Below, piece after piece: positions 9,432 to 17,380 of a stretch of 64,000 nucleotides of DNA. The stretch is from CAVQOB01 sp963714325 (GTDB taxonomy: Bacteria > Pseudomonadota > Alphaproteobacteria > Rhizobiales > Hyphomicrobiaceae). The translations under genes were made by a program, and so were the position numbers. Position 1 is the stretch's first letter. Each line of letters opens with the position of its first letter. Under the pieces are notes generated by a model. The model had not been told where the DNA came from. It was given only the letters and a program-made list of their open reading frames with translations, and ran no database searches. The stretch is taken from positions 177,734-241,733 of the forward strand of contig CAVQOB010000034.1 of assembly GCA_963714325.1 (NCBI GenBank). Reading direction: 5' to 3'.

Positions 9432-9891
9432 TGGCGCCTGTCTTGGCACTGGTGCGTGTTAAGGGGTGAGAGGTCGATGTGAGTTCGCTCGGCAGTTCGG
9501 TTGCGGAGCCGGCCTCGATGAGATCGGTCTTGTTGAGGACGAAGGCGATATGCCGGCCCGGCATCCTTTCGCGGCACAGGTCTGCGAGACGCACCATGGT
9601 CTGCAGCGATTGCCGGCGCGTGATGTCGCCGATGATCAAGGCCGCCGCGGCGCCGCTGACATAATTTTGCTGACGAAAGATACTGTCGGCCATGTTGCCG
9701 TCGATGTCCCAGATGACAAGCGCCAGCGGCTGGTCACCGGATGGGCCGGCGTTGTCGATATCGTATTTGTAGATGTCGACGTTGATCGTCACCTTGTAGT
9801 TGGTTTCGAAGCGGTCGAACACAAGGCGACGAACGATCGACGTCTTGCCGACGCCGATATCGCCGAGCAGCATGATCTTGCGCGCTGTCAT
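9376..9891 (-). CDS. Ras/Rab-like small GTPase
   Basis: A 171-residue single-domain GTPase of the Ras superfamily, unusual in bacteria. The P loop is GDIGVGKTS (residues 10-18). Switch I carries Thr35 in YKVTINVD, as in Ras/Rab. Switch II is WDIDGN (61-66) where Ras has DTAGQ. The guanine-specificity motifs NKTD (120-123) and SAK (148-150) are intact. Asn66 replaces the catalytic Gln, so intrinsic hydrolysis may be slow. There is no C-terminal lipidation cysteine. Its ATG overlaps the stop of the upstream OmpA-domain gene by four bases (ATGA), and its 3' end overlaps the histidine kinase gene, so all three are probably co-translated. Related bacterial families include MglA and the Rup GTPases; no MglB/roadblock partner is visible nearby. 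Function unknown. Confidence 0.88.
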   Translation of the reverse strand: MTARKIMLLGDIGVGKTSIVRRLVFDRFETNYKVTINVDIYKYDIDNAGPSGDQPLALVIWDIDGNMADSIFRQQNYVSGAAAALIIGDITRRQSLQTMVRLADLCRERMPGRHIAFVLNKTDLIEAGSATELPSELTSTSHPLTRTSAKTGANVHEAFRDAATAILRRGH

Positions 9892-12158
9892 TTGCCGCTC
9901 GGTTCGCCGATGAAGCCGAGTTCAAATTCGACGCGCCGGTTCGGGCTGCCAACGCCGGTGCCGGGATAGAGATCGTAACCGCTGGCGCGGCCGACCGCGA
10001 TAACGCGGACCGGTGGCACGCCGCGTGACGTCAGCTCGGCGGCAACACGCTGGGCGCGGGACGTCGCAAGGCTGGCGTTGCGGCCTTGGCTGCCGCGGTC
10101 GTCGGTATAGCCGACGATGCGCACGACGGCGTCGGTAGCCATGGTCAACTGCGCCAGATCGTCGAGGACGCGGGTTGCGGTGGCGTCGTCGAGATAGTCG
10201 GAATTGTTGCCGAAAAAGATGGCGTTTGAGCGGATGAAAGCGGAGAGGCGATCGCGCGGGGTTTGGGGTTCGACACGTGGCGCTGGCGGAGGCGGTGGTG
10301 CGGGATCGGGGAATTTCAGGTTGTCGAGGCGTTGGCGCAGCGTCGCGACCTGACCCGCCAACGGCTTCAGTGGACCGGTCCGTTCGAGGGTGACACCGAA
10401 CAGGGCGAGCCGCTCGACGCGCAGCGCAATGTCCTCGGCGAATTCAATCGAGTCGGTAACAGTGGCCGGCGGGGCGGCGTCTGGTGGACTGCCGGTCAAG
10501 GGTGCCAAGCCGGCCTCGGCCGCCAGCAGTTTTGTGCGCAACTGCGACAAGGCTGGTGTGATGTTCGCCTTGGTCGTGCTGTTCTCGGTGATCGCGCGTT
10601 GGACCACGGCCGCGTCGCCTTCGGCGGCCTTCAGGGCGGCAGTGGCGCGATCGATTGCGGTGCGTTCAGTGTCGGCCTGCAGCGAGGGCGCGAGGCGCTC
10701 CAGCATCAGGCGGAGCGGGGCGATGCGCGGCGCGGTGCGATCCATGGCGCGGCGGATCGGCGCGCGCCAGAGTTCGGTCTCGATGCTGGCCAAGTTGCGG
10801 CGCAACGCGGTGATGGCTTCGAGGTCGATGCGGGTTTCGGAGGTGACGGCGGCAAGGCGATCGCGGGCTTCGGCGTGGGGGATTTCCGTGCGCAGCCGTG
10901 TGACGAACTGATCGCGGGTCGCGCCGGTTGGAGCGAGGCCGGTCAAGGTATAGGCGCGGCCGCCGCGGTCGACGTCGATCTGAATGGGATAGCTGCTGAT
11001 TTCGGGTACGGAGCCGAGGACGGCTTGGACCGCTTCGCGGGTGCGCGCAGCCTGCCAATTCTGCCATGTTGACCAAGCGATCCAACCGGCCAGCGGCAGC
11101 AGGATCACCGCGGCCATCGTGTACAGCGGGGCAAAGCTGCCGGACCCGCTTGGCGCGAGTTCAGCATGCTTTTCAGCGAGGCGCTGATCGAGATTGCGCG
11201 CTAGGCCCGGGAGAATGCGGGCGAGCGCTGCGGTCTGCTCGGGGTTGGCCGTGCCTTTGGTGGCGACGGCGCTCGACAGCGATGTGCCGGGCGGTAGTTT
11301 CGGCGGCACAGCGAGGGCGTTCTTATATTCGGTCAAGGCGCTGAGGAACTGTTCGTCGATGATCTGCTCGACGGCGGCGGGGCCCATACCGGAGCATTTG
11401 GCGGCCAGCAGATAGGCGCTTGAAGAGCGCAGGAAAATACGGCTGCCGCCCATGTCGAGGGTGCGCATGCCCTCAGCATCGGCGGAGAAAGCGTCTTCGG
11501 CGAAAGCGTTGATGGCGACCAGATAGGGCGGAATCAGTGCGTCGCGGTTGGCGCCAATCGCTGAATGGGTGGTTGCGGCGGGCGCGGTGGATTGTTCCCA
11601 GTGGGCCACCAGTTCGCCGGAGCCACGGCGAATGAGGAACAGCTCTTCGAGCTCGAGGCGCTGCGTTTCGGCGAGTGCCAGTTCACTCATGGAGGTGCCG
11701 GTGAACAGACCTTTGGCGCGCATCGCCAAGCGTCGGCCGGGGAAGCCGACGGACAACCGAGAGTTGATCTGGACCATCATGTCCTTGACCGCGGCGGCGA
11801 CGTATTGCTTCACCAGCCGGCCGGTGATCGGGTAGAGCGCATCGACCATTTCGTCCTGGCTGTTGCGCAACTCGAACTTGATGGTGCTGACGACCAGGGG
11901 GGCGACGGCTTCGCTCAGTTGGGCGTGCTTGCTGATCTCAGCATCGCGGAACGCGCCGTCCAGAATGCCTGCGACGCTCTTGCGCAACCGATCTTCCGTG
12001 CCGGTCCGCTCGAAGATGGCGTCGACGCGACGGGCGAGTTCGCCGTGGCGGTTGACTTCGCTGTCGGCAAGCAGCTGTAGCCGGCGATTGAGCTCGTCGA
12101 GCTTGCGCGCTTCGGTGTCAAACAGGATCTCTTTGAGGCGATCGACCCCTTGTGACAT
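9888..12158 (-). CDS. Membrane OmpA-domain protein of GTPase-linked module
   Basis: About 756 residues. The N-terminal part (to about residue 200) is soluble and helical: a RLKEILFDTEARKLDELNRRL motif, then ALYPITGRLVKQYV and LEELFLIRRGSGELVAHW. This arrangement resembles cyanobacterial and other bacterial OmpA proteins that I recall lying near small GTPases; the recollection is unverified. One transmembrane segment lies near residues 340-366 (YTMAAVILLPLAGWIAW), followed by a BON-like segment, a helical region, a Pro-rich linker (APPPPPAP), and a C-terminal OmpA/MotB peptidoglycan-binding domain with GYTDDRGS, RNASLATSRAQRVA and NRRVEFEL. It should therefore span the inner membrane, with cytosolic N-terminus and periplasmic C-terminus. 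ATG 12158 was chosen over 12176 because of GAGGAC upstream. It is translationally coupled to the GTPase. Confidence 0.85.
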   Translation of the reverse strand: MSQGVDRLKEILFDTEARKLDELNRRLQLLADSEVNRHGELARRVDAIFERTGTEDRLRKSVAGILDGAFRDAEISKHAQLSEAVAPLVVSTIKFELRNSQDEMVDALYPITGRLVKQYVAAAVKDMMVQINSRLSVGFPGRRLAMRAKGLFTGTSMSELALAETQRLELEELFLIRRGSGELVAHWEQSTAPAATTHSAIGANRDALIPPYLVAINAFAEDAFSADAEGMRTLDMGGSRIFLRSSSAYLLAAKCSGMGPAAVEQIIDEQFLSALTEYKNALAVPPKLPPGTSLSSAVATKGTANPEQTAALARILPGLARNLDQRLAEKHAELAPSGSGSFAPLYTMAAVILLPLAGWIAWSTWQNWQAARTREAVQAVLGSVPEISSYPIQIDVDRGGRAYTLTGLAPTGATRDQFVTRLRTEIPHAEARDRLAAVTSETRIDLEAITALRRNLASIETELWRAPIRRAMDRTAPRIAPLRLMLERLAPSLQADTERTAIDRATAALKAAEGDAAVVQRAITENSTTKANITPALSQLRTKLLAAEAGLAPLTGSPPDAAPPATVTDSIEFAEDIALRVERLALFGVTLERTGPLKPLAGQVATLRQRLDNLKFPDPAPPPPPAPRVEPQTPRDRLSAFIRSNAIFFGNNSDYLDDATATRVLDDLAQLTMATDAVVRIVGYTDDRGSQGRNASLATSRAQRVAAELTSRGVPPVRVIAVGRASGYDLYPGTGVGSPNRRVEFELGFIGEPSGK

Positions 12159-12331
12159 GCCGTCCTCGTTCCCCATTACTTTGACCCGGCTGGATTGGCG
12201 TCGGGGTGACGCGCTCGGGACGATCGACCGTCCGCGCTTCTTGTTATCATAATCAGGCCGTTGTCGTCGCCTGCAGCATCGCCGCCTGCATCACTGAGTT
12301 CGGCGTCGCGATGGTACTGGCTCGGCAACCG

Positions 12332-12628
12332 TTATGACTTAAGGGTCAAGCGCCGGATTTGCTCGCCCAGTTCGCTGACGCCGCGTGCCAAGCCATCGAA
12401 GGATGTGCGGCGCTCAGCGTCGACTTCAGCGGCCATCGCGCCAATTCGAGCCTCCATGGCGTCCATGCGGGCTTCGATCTGAGCAAAGCGTAAGTCAGCC
12501 TGCCGTTTCATTTCACCAAACAGCAGTTCGCGGATTTGTTCCATCTGCTGGTCCGTCGGATCATTTTCGTTGGCGCGCGCTAAACCGCCAGCGGCTAGTC
12601 GCAGGTCGCCAATGCGGGTTGCATTCAT
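12332..12628 (-). CDS. Small coiled-coil protein upstream of OmpA/GTPase genes
   Basis: A 98-residue, highly charged protein with no membrane segment, predicted to be mostly helix. Its core QIRELLFGEMKRQADLRF matches the start of the downstream OmpA protein (RLKEILFDTEARKLDELN) in spacing and character, and is followed by heptad-like repeats around RMDAMEARIGAMAAEVDAE. It lies about 170 bases upstream of the OmpA gene in the same direction and could be the first gene of the module. The shared motif suggests both proteins bind the same partner or each other, perhaps the GTPase; that is inference. No named family is recognised. Confidence 0.65.
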   Translation of the reverse strand: MNATRIGDLRLAAGGLARANENDPTDQQMEQIRELLFGEMKRQADLRFAQIEARMDAMEARIGAMAAEVDAERRTSFDGLARGVSELGEQIRRLTLKS

Positions 12629-12820
12629 GGAACTCTACTCTCGTCCTTGGGTAACCGGGTTGACCAAGCCGGTCGGCCCGAGCGACTTAATCGCGTTTTT
12701 TCCTCAACTTGTGGCGGCGATTGTAACGCTGAAGTCGTCCGGAGCGCAACATTTGAGATAACATAATTTCCGTAACGGTGAAGATATCCAGCGCCAATTG
12801 GCCGGCATCGCCACGAGCCA

Positions 12821-14356
12821 TCAACCGGGCACAAAAGTCTTGGCGTATTTGGCGCGCAATTCGGCCTTTTGGACCTTGCCCATGGCGTTGCGCGGCAGAT
12901 CCGGCACGATGAAGACACGCTTTGGCTGCTTGAATTTGGCGAGACGGCTGGCCAGGGCCGCGATGATCGCCTGCTCGGTCGGAGCCGTCTGCGTACCCGC
13001 CGCTGCCGTTACAACCGCGACCACACTTTCCCCGAAGTCGGGGTGGGGGACGCCGATCACCGCCGCCTCACCGACGCCCGGCAAGTCGTTGATCTCCAAT
13101 TCGATCTCTTTCGGGTAGACGTTGAAGCCGCCGGATATGATCAAGTCCTTGGCGCGACCGACAATGGTGACGCGGCCATCAGGCCCGAGCGTCGCCAGAT
13201 CACCGCTGATGAAGTAGCCGTCGGGGCGGAAATCCTCCTTGGTCTTTTCGGGATTGCGCCAATAGCCTTTAAAGACGTTCGGGCCCTTGAATTCGAGGAC
13301 ACCGACTTCGCCGGTTTTGACGCGCGTTCCGGCGGCATCGGCGACGCGCACGGCGATGCCCGGCAGCGCGTAGCCGATGGTGCCGGCAAGCCGTCCGCCG
13401 CCGCTATAGGGGTTGGAGGTGACCATGCCGGCTTCGGTCATGCCATAGCGTTCAAGGATCTTGTGGCCGGTACGGGCCTCGAAGTCGACGTGGGTTTCGG
13501 CCAGCAGCGGCGCTGAGCCCGAGATAAACAGCCGCATGTTTTTACATTGGTCGCGGCCGAACCGTTGGTCGGATAGCAGGCGGGTGTAGAACGTCGGCAC
13601 GCCCATCATCACGGTCGATGACGGCAGCAGACGCAGCACCTGTTCGAGGTCAAACTTCGCCAGCCAATGCATGGTCAGGCCGTTGAGCAGTGCGGTATGC
13701 AGCGCGACAAACAGCCCGTGCACATGGAAGATCGGCAGCGCGTGAAGTAACACGTCACGGCTGCCGAACTCCCAATAGCGTGACAACGTCTCGGCGTTGG
13801 AGACGAGATTTTCGTGGGTGATCATCGCGCCCTTGGAACGTCCGGTGGTGCCGGATGTGTAGAGCAGGGCTGCTAGGTCGGTAGCGGCGCGTGGCGTCGT
13901 CGGGCACGCCGGGTGCATCGTCGCGGCGATCGAAGCGAGCGAGCCGGTGCCGTCGGGTTCCATGGTCTGGATGCTTGGAACGGATGGGCCGGCGGCGGTT
14001 GCGGCGAGCTTGGCTTTGACCTCGGCCGAGACGACCAGCAGCGCCGGGTCGGCGTCACTGACGAAGTATTCGAGTTCGGCCGCCGTATAGGCGGTATTCA
14101 GCGGATTGTAGACGGCGCCGACCTTGAGAGTTGCCAGATAGAGGACGACATTGGGAACCGATTTTTCGACCTGGGTGGTGACGCGATCGCCGGGTTTAAC
14201 GCCTTGCGCGATGAGTGCATTGGCCATGCGGGCGATGCTCGCGAGGAGATCGGAATAGGTGACGACGGCCGCGCCCGGCGCCAAGAACGCCGGCTTGGCG
14301 GTGGCCTTGGTGATGCCCGCCTCAAGGCAAGTGAAAAGATTGGCGTCGGCCGGCAT
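12821..14356 (-). CDS. matB: Malonyl-CoA synthetase (MatB-like acyl-CoA ligase)
   Basis: An AMP-forming ligase of 511 residues that should activate malonate, or a methylmalonate-type acid, to its CoA thioester in the cytosol. It follows Rhizobium MatB closely along its length as I recall that sequence: PGDRVTTQVEKSVPNVVLYLATLKVGAVYNPLNTAYT, the adenylate-forming P loop LLYTSGTTGRSKG, LPIFHVHGLFVA, LFISGSAPLLAETH, ERYGMTEAGMVTSNPY, GDLATLGPDGRVTIVGRAKDLIISGG, and the catalytic Lys in PRNAMGKVQK near the C-terminus. No malonyl-CoA decarboxylase (matA) or dicarboxylate carrier (matC) is adjacent, so the full mat operon is missing. It is divergent from the ornithine-cyclodeaminase-family gene, with about 140 bases between their starts. 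Confidence 0.88.
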   Translation of the reverse strand: MPADANLFTCLEAGITKATAKPAFLAPGAAVVTYSDLLASIARMANALIAQGVKPGDRVTTQVEKSVPNVVLYLATLKVGAVYNPLNTAYTAAELEYFVSDADPALLVVSAEVKAKLAATAAGPSVPSIQTMEPDGTGSLASIAATMHPACPTTPRAATDLAALLYTSGTTGRSKGAMITHENLVSNAETLSRYWEFGSRDVLLHALPIFHVHGLFVALHTALLNGLTMHWLAKFDLEQVLRLLPSSTVMMGVPTFYTRLLSDQRFGRDQCKNMRLFISGSAPLLAETHVDFEARTGHKILERYGMTEAGMVTSNPYSGGGRLAGTIGYALPGIAVRVADAAGTRVKTGEVGVLEFKGPNVFKGYWRNPEKTKEDFRPDGYFISGDLATLGPDGRVTIVGRAKDLIISGGFNVYPKEIELEINDLPGVGEAAVIGVPHPDFGESVVAVVTAAAGTQTAPTEQAIIAALASRLAKFKQPKRVFIVPDLPRNAMGKVQKAELRAKYAKTFVPG

Positions 14357-14494
14357 GGCATGCGCTCCAGGTCTTTATGGCTGGGGGCCGGCACTGGCCA
14401 GCCCATTGTTGCGGCCTTTATAGTGTGCTCGTGTGCGCTCGCCAATGCTGTTGGGTGGATGGTGGCCACCTGACGTGGAAAAGGATGCGCCGAC

Positions 14495-15524
14495 GTGCCG
14501 AACATCGACCTGCACTATCTGAATGGCGCGGATATCGCGGAGCTGGCGCTTACCGACGGCGAGATCATGCGGGCGGTCGAGGACGGCCTGGTGGCGCAGG
14601 CGCAGGGCCAAGCGGTGATCGAGCCGCGGGTGCACCTGGTTCCGGAATTAGGGTCGAACTCGGGGCCATTTCAATGTGTTGCGCGGGGTGGTGCATCCGC
14701 TGGGGCTCGCCGGCGTGAAGATCGTCGGGGATTTTTTCGACAACTATCAGCATGGCCTGCCGTCGGAGATGGCGATGCTGTATCTGGCCGATCCGAAGAC
14801 CGGGCAGCCCATAGCGATGATGGACGCGACGGCAATCACGACGATGCGGACTGGCGCGGTGACGGCGATCGGCGGCAAGTATCTGGGGCCAAAGCGCGCA
14901 AAAATTCTTGCCCATATCGGCGCACGCGGGACGGCGTATTGGAACTGCAAGCTGCTCGATGGATTATTCGACTTCGACGAGATCCGCGTCCACTCGCGGC
15001 GGGCCGAGAGCCGGGATGCGTTCGCGGCGCGGCTCGGACGGGAGCTTGCCAAGAAAATTGTCGTCACCGCCGACTGGGAGAGTTGCGTGCGTGGCGCCGA
15101 CATCGTCGTCGAGGCATCGCGGCTCGAAAAGCCCGAGCCGCTGCTGAAGAATGCCTGGATCAAGCATGGGGCGTTGCTCGTCACCTACGGCACGATGAGT
15201 GTTCTGGAAGACAATATTCCGGACGTCGTCGACAAGTGGGTGATGGATGATTTCGGCCAAGCGCACTCCGGCGCGTTCGGTGCGCTGCGTCGGCAGATCG
15301 ACAGCGGGCGCTTCAACAAGGACAACCTGCATGCGGAGATCGGGCAGATTGTTGCAGGGCTCAGGCCCGGTCGCGAGCGCGATGACGAGACGATCTTATT
15401 CTGGCATCGCGGTCTGTCGCTGAGCGATATCGCGCTTGGCGGCGCCATCCTCGAGAAGGCCAAAAGGCTCGGCCGCGGCCAGTCGCTGCACTATGCGCGC
15501 TTCGAGCCGGGTGACAATCCGTAG
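14495..15524 (+). pseudogene. Ornithine cyclodeaminase/mu-crystallin family, frameshifted
   Basis: The gene encodes an NAD-dependent ornithine cyclodeaminase/mu-crystallin-family protein (about 342 residues if repaired). The N-terminal part (MPNIDLHYLNGADIAELALTD through RVHLVPEL) is in one frame. From about 14667 the protein continues in the next frame as HFNVLRGVVHPLGLAGVKIVGDF, then DATAITTMRTGAVTAIGGKYL, a Rossmann segment, and DNIPDVVDKWVMDD. Removing one C from GGGGCCATTT (14662-14671) restores the frame. The rest is conserved, so a one-base error or very recent mutation is likely. Family members include cyclodeaminases, alanine dehydrogenases and ketimine reductases, and the substrate cannot be decided. 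It is divergent from matB. Confidence 0.8.
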
Positions 15525-15730
15525 ATTGGGTTGCGGGCGTGCGCTCTTTTATTTTCGCGTTTAGCTGCCGACGATTTTTGTTCGCGCTGGTCATCGGAAA
15601 ACCGGTGATGACATCGGGCGCTCCGGATGCCCACAAGCATCCGCGCACTTTTCGGGCTGCGCTCTTTTTTCGTCGCGTAGCTTGTCCGAAAACCGCTGCT
15701 CACGTTTGTTGCGGCTTCAGGTGCCGCGGT

Positions 15731-15808
15731 TTTTCCCTCTCCCCGTGAAGGACGGGGAGAGGGAAAAGAACATTCCCTCTCCCCATACGCCTTCGAATGG
15801 GGAGAGGG
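15731..15808. repeat. Two tandem CCCTCTCCCC hairpins
   Basis: The first hairpin has perfect 16-base arms (15731-15746 and 15752-15767) around a five-base loop. The second has perfect 12-base arms (15775-15786 and 15797-15808) around a ten-base loop. Both arms carry the CCCTCTCCCC / GGGGAGAGGG core, which is common between genes in alphaproteobacteria. A decayed single copy is visible just before the permease start near 57910-57937. They could terminate transcription from either side, but this is not a classical T-tailed terminator. Confidence 0.7.
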
Positions 15809-15960
15809 TTAGGGTGAGGGGCAGCATCGAGCCGTGAGGCGCGGCCACGTTTTCGAACACGTTTGACGCCGCATGCTTTCGCATCGGCGTTTTGCTTTAA
15901 ATTCAGGGACCGGGGCGGCGGAGCCGATGCGATCTCTGCTTGCGGCAAGCTCGCCGCGCC

Positions 15961-15990
15961 GGTTGCCTTGTGGGCAACTGAAGGCGCAAG
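15961..15990. repeat. GTTGCC/GGCAAC hairpin, copy 1
   Basis: A six-base stem GTTGCC/GGCAAC with a short loop is followed by TGAAGGCGCAAG. The same stem, followed by TGAAGCCGCAAC, recurs at 21423-21450 in another gene-free spacer. Two copies in about 5.5 kb hint at a dispersed repeat, but the shared length is small. Confidence 0.4.
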
Positions 15991-16270
15991 CAAAAAGCCT
16001 GGCGCGGACTTCGACGGCCACGCGGCCGCCCCGATTGCTGCAAGGGTTTTGTCAGAGATCTGTCCCCTTGAGGACCCACCGTGCGATCGACACGATGTCG
16101 CTCGGTGTCTACCTTGCGGCACATCCGAACACTTCAGACTGACCGGAGCGCGTTGCTCGTCCGAGGTACCTTCTTGCAACGCCCGGTCCGGGGAAACGAG
16201 ACGACCCTCGCACCGCCCCTGATGTGAACCGGGATGCGAGAGAGTGTGCCTGAAACACACAAATTGCGTC

Positions 16271-16290
16271 ACCTAGGTACTTACCTAGGT
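16271..16290. promoter_or_regulatory. Doubled ACCTAGGT palindrome
   Basis: Two copies of the self-complementary octamer ACCTAGGT (16271-16278 and 16283-16290) are separated by ACTT, with a centre-to-centre spacing of 12 bases. The second copy overlaps a TTGACA hexamer at 16290-16295, but no good -10 box follows at 16-18 bases and no plus-strand gene starts downstream. It resembles a dimeric operator, yet it lies about 90 bases beyond the 3' end of the dioxygenase gene. The role is unknown. Confidence 0.4.
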
Positions 16291-16379
16291 TGACAGGATT
16301 TGGCGGGACATGGTGAACGGCTGCGGCGGGTGGTACTGGGCAACCGACGACGCAAAAAAGAGCGCGCTGGAAATGAAGC

Positions 16380-17363
16380 TCACCCCGCGACGATGACGTT
16401 GGCTTTGAACAAGGGCTCGCGCACGGCCGTGCCGGCGAAGGTCGAACCTTCCTCGAACCACGACTTCGGTGCGGGCGCGCCCCACAGCGTCTGCCGACGC
16501 GGATCGCGCAATGACCAGCGGATCGGCTCGTGGTCGGGGTCCATCGTCTGATAGTCGGAGGTGTAGATCTCGACGCGATGGCCATCGGGATCGCGCACGT
16601 ACAAGAAAAACGCATTTGAGATACCGTGCCGCGCCGGCCCGCGTTCCATGTTCGCGAGATACCCCGTCGTCGACATCAGATCGCAGAGGTGGATGATGTT
16701 GAGCGCCGTCGGCACCCAGTAGGCGAGGTGATGAAGGCGCGGTCCGGCGCCATTGGTCATCGCGAAGTCATGAACATTGCCCTTGCGGTGCATCCAGGCA
16801 GCAGCGATCCGCCCGTTTGGCCCATCCTCTTCGGAATATTCCGTCAGCCGGAAACCGAGCGAGGCGTAGAAATCCATCTGACCCTGCACATCCGGCGCGA
16901 AGACATTGAAGTGGTCGAGACGTTGCGGCTGCACACCACTGTAGTGCGCATATTTCTGCAACAGCCGCTCGCGGTTTTCCATCTTGAAATAGCATTCGAG
17001 CGGCACGCCGAACGGATCAACCGCCTCCAGTGTGCGGCCCTGATAGGCGCGCTCGACAAAGGCGTGCTTCAATCCGCGCGCTTTGAAGAAGTGTGCGGCC
17101 TTGTCGAGGTCGTCTTCACTCGCCAGCTTGAAGCCGAGGTGTCGCGCTTGCGGCGTATCGGATTTCCGCAGCACCAGCGAATGGTGCTGGCGCTCTTCCA
17201 TGCCGCGCAAATAGATCGCGTCCTTGGTTTCGTCCTCGACGTGCAGGCCGAGGGTGTCGCCATGAAACGCCTTCGATCGTGCGAGATCCGTCACGGCGAG
17301 CGTCACATGACTGCAGCGCACAATGTTGAACGGCGGATTGAAAATGTGCTTGGGGACAGGCAT
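16380..17363 (-). CDS. hpaD: 3,4-dihydroxyphenylacetate (homoprotocatechuate) 2,3-dioxygenase
   Basis: An extradiol ring-cleaving dioxygenase of the vicinal-oxygen-chelate type, 327 residues, resembling the homoprotocatechuate 2,3-dioxygenases of Brevibacterium and Arthrobacter. It should open the catechol ring of 3,4-dihydroxyphenylacetate next to the hydroxyls using Fe(II) or Mn(II). Two VOC modules are visible. The metal ligands correspond to His151 (RLDHFNVF), His212 (LHHLAYW) and Glu265 (HRVEIYTSD), with the acid/base His198 in VHDFAM and Tyr255 in FLYVRDPDG. It lies 17 bases downstream of a Bug-type binding protein and is probably co-transcribed. The remaining hpa genes are absent from the window, so substrate assignment rests on the family. 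Confidence 0.82.
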   Translation of the reverse strand: MPVPKHIFNPPFNIVRCSHVTLAVTDLARSKAFHGDTLGLHVEDETKDAIYLRGMEERQHHSLVLRKSDTPQARHLGFKLASEDDLDKAAHFFKARGLKHAFVERAYQGRTLEAVDPFGVPLECYFKMENRERLLQKYAHYSGVQPQRLDHFNVFAPDVQGQMDFYASLGFRLTEYSEEDGPNGRIAAAWMHRKGNVHDFAMTNGAGPRLHHLAYWVPTALNIIHLCDLMSTTGYLANMERGPARHGISNAFFLYVRDPDGHRVEIYTSDYQTMDPDHEPIRWSLRDPRRQTLWGAPAPKSWFEEGSTFAGTAVREPLFKANVIVAG

Positions 17364-17380
17364 GGCGCAGCGCTCTTGTG

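Larger units (their letters stand above)
15525..16379. other. Long gene-poor spacer with hairpins
   Basis: This 855-base stretch has no convincing gene. Open frames in it do not look like coding sequence. It holds two tandem CCCTCTCCCC-type hairpins (15731-15808), a GTTGCC/GGCAAC hairpin shared with 21423-21450, and a doubled ACCTAGGT palindrome at 16271-16290. It lies between the ends of two convergent genes, so no promoter is required here. Confidence 0.5.

Noticed and set aside
16271..16295. Promoter with TTGACA at 16290
   Set aside because: No acceptable -10 hexamer at 16-18 bases and no plus-strand gene follows; kept only as a possible operator.
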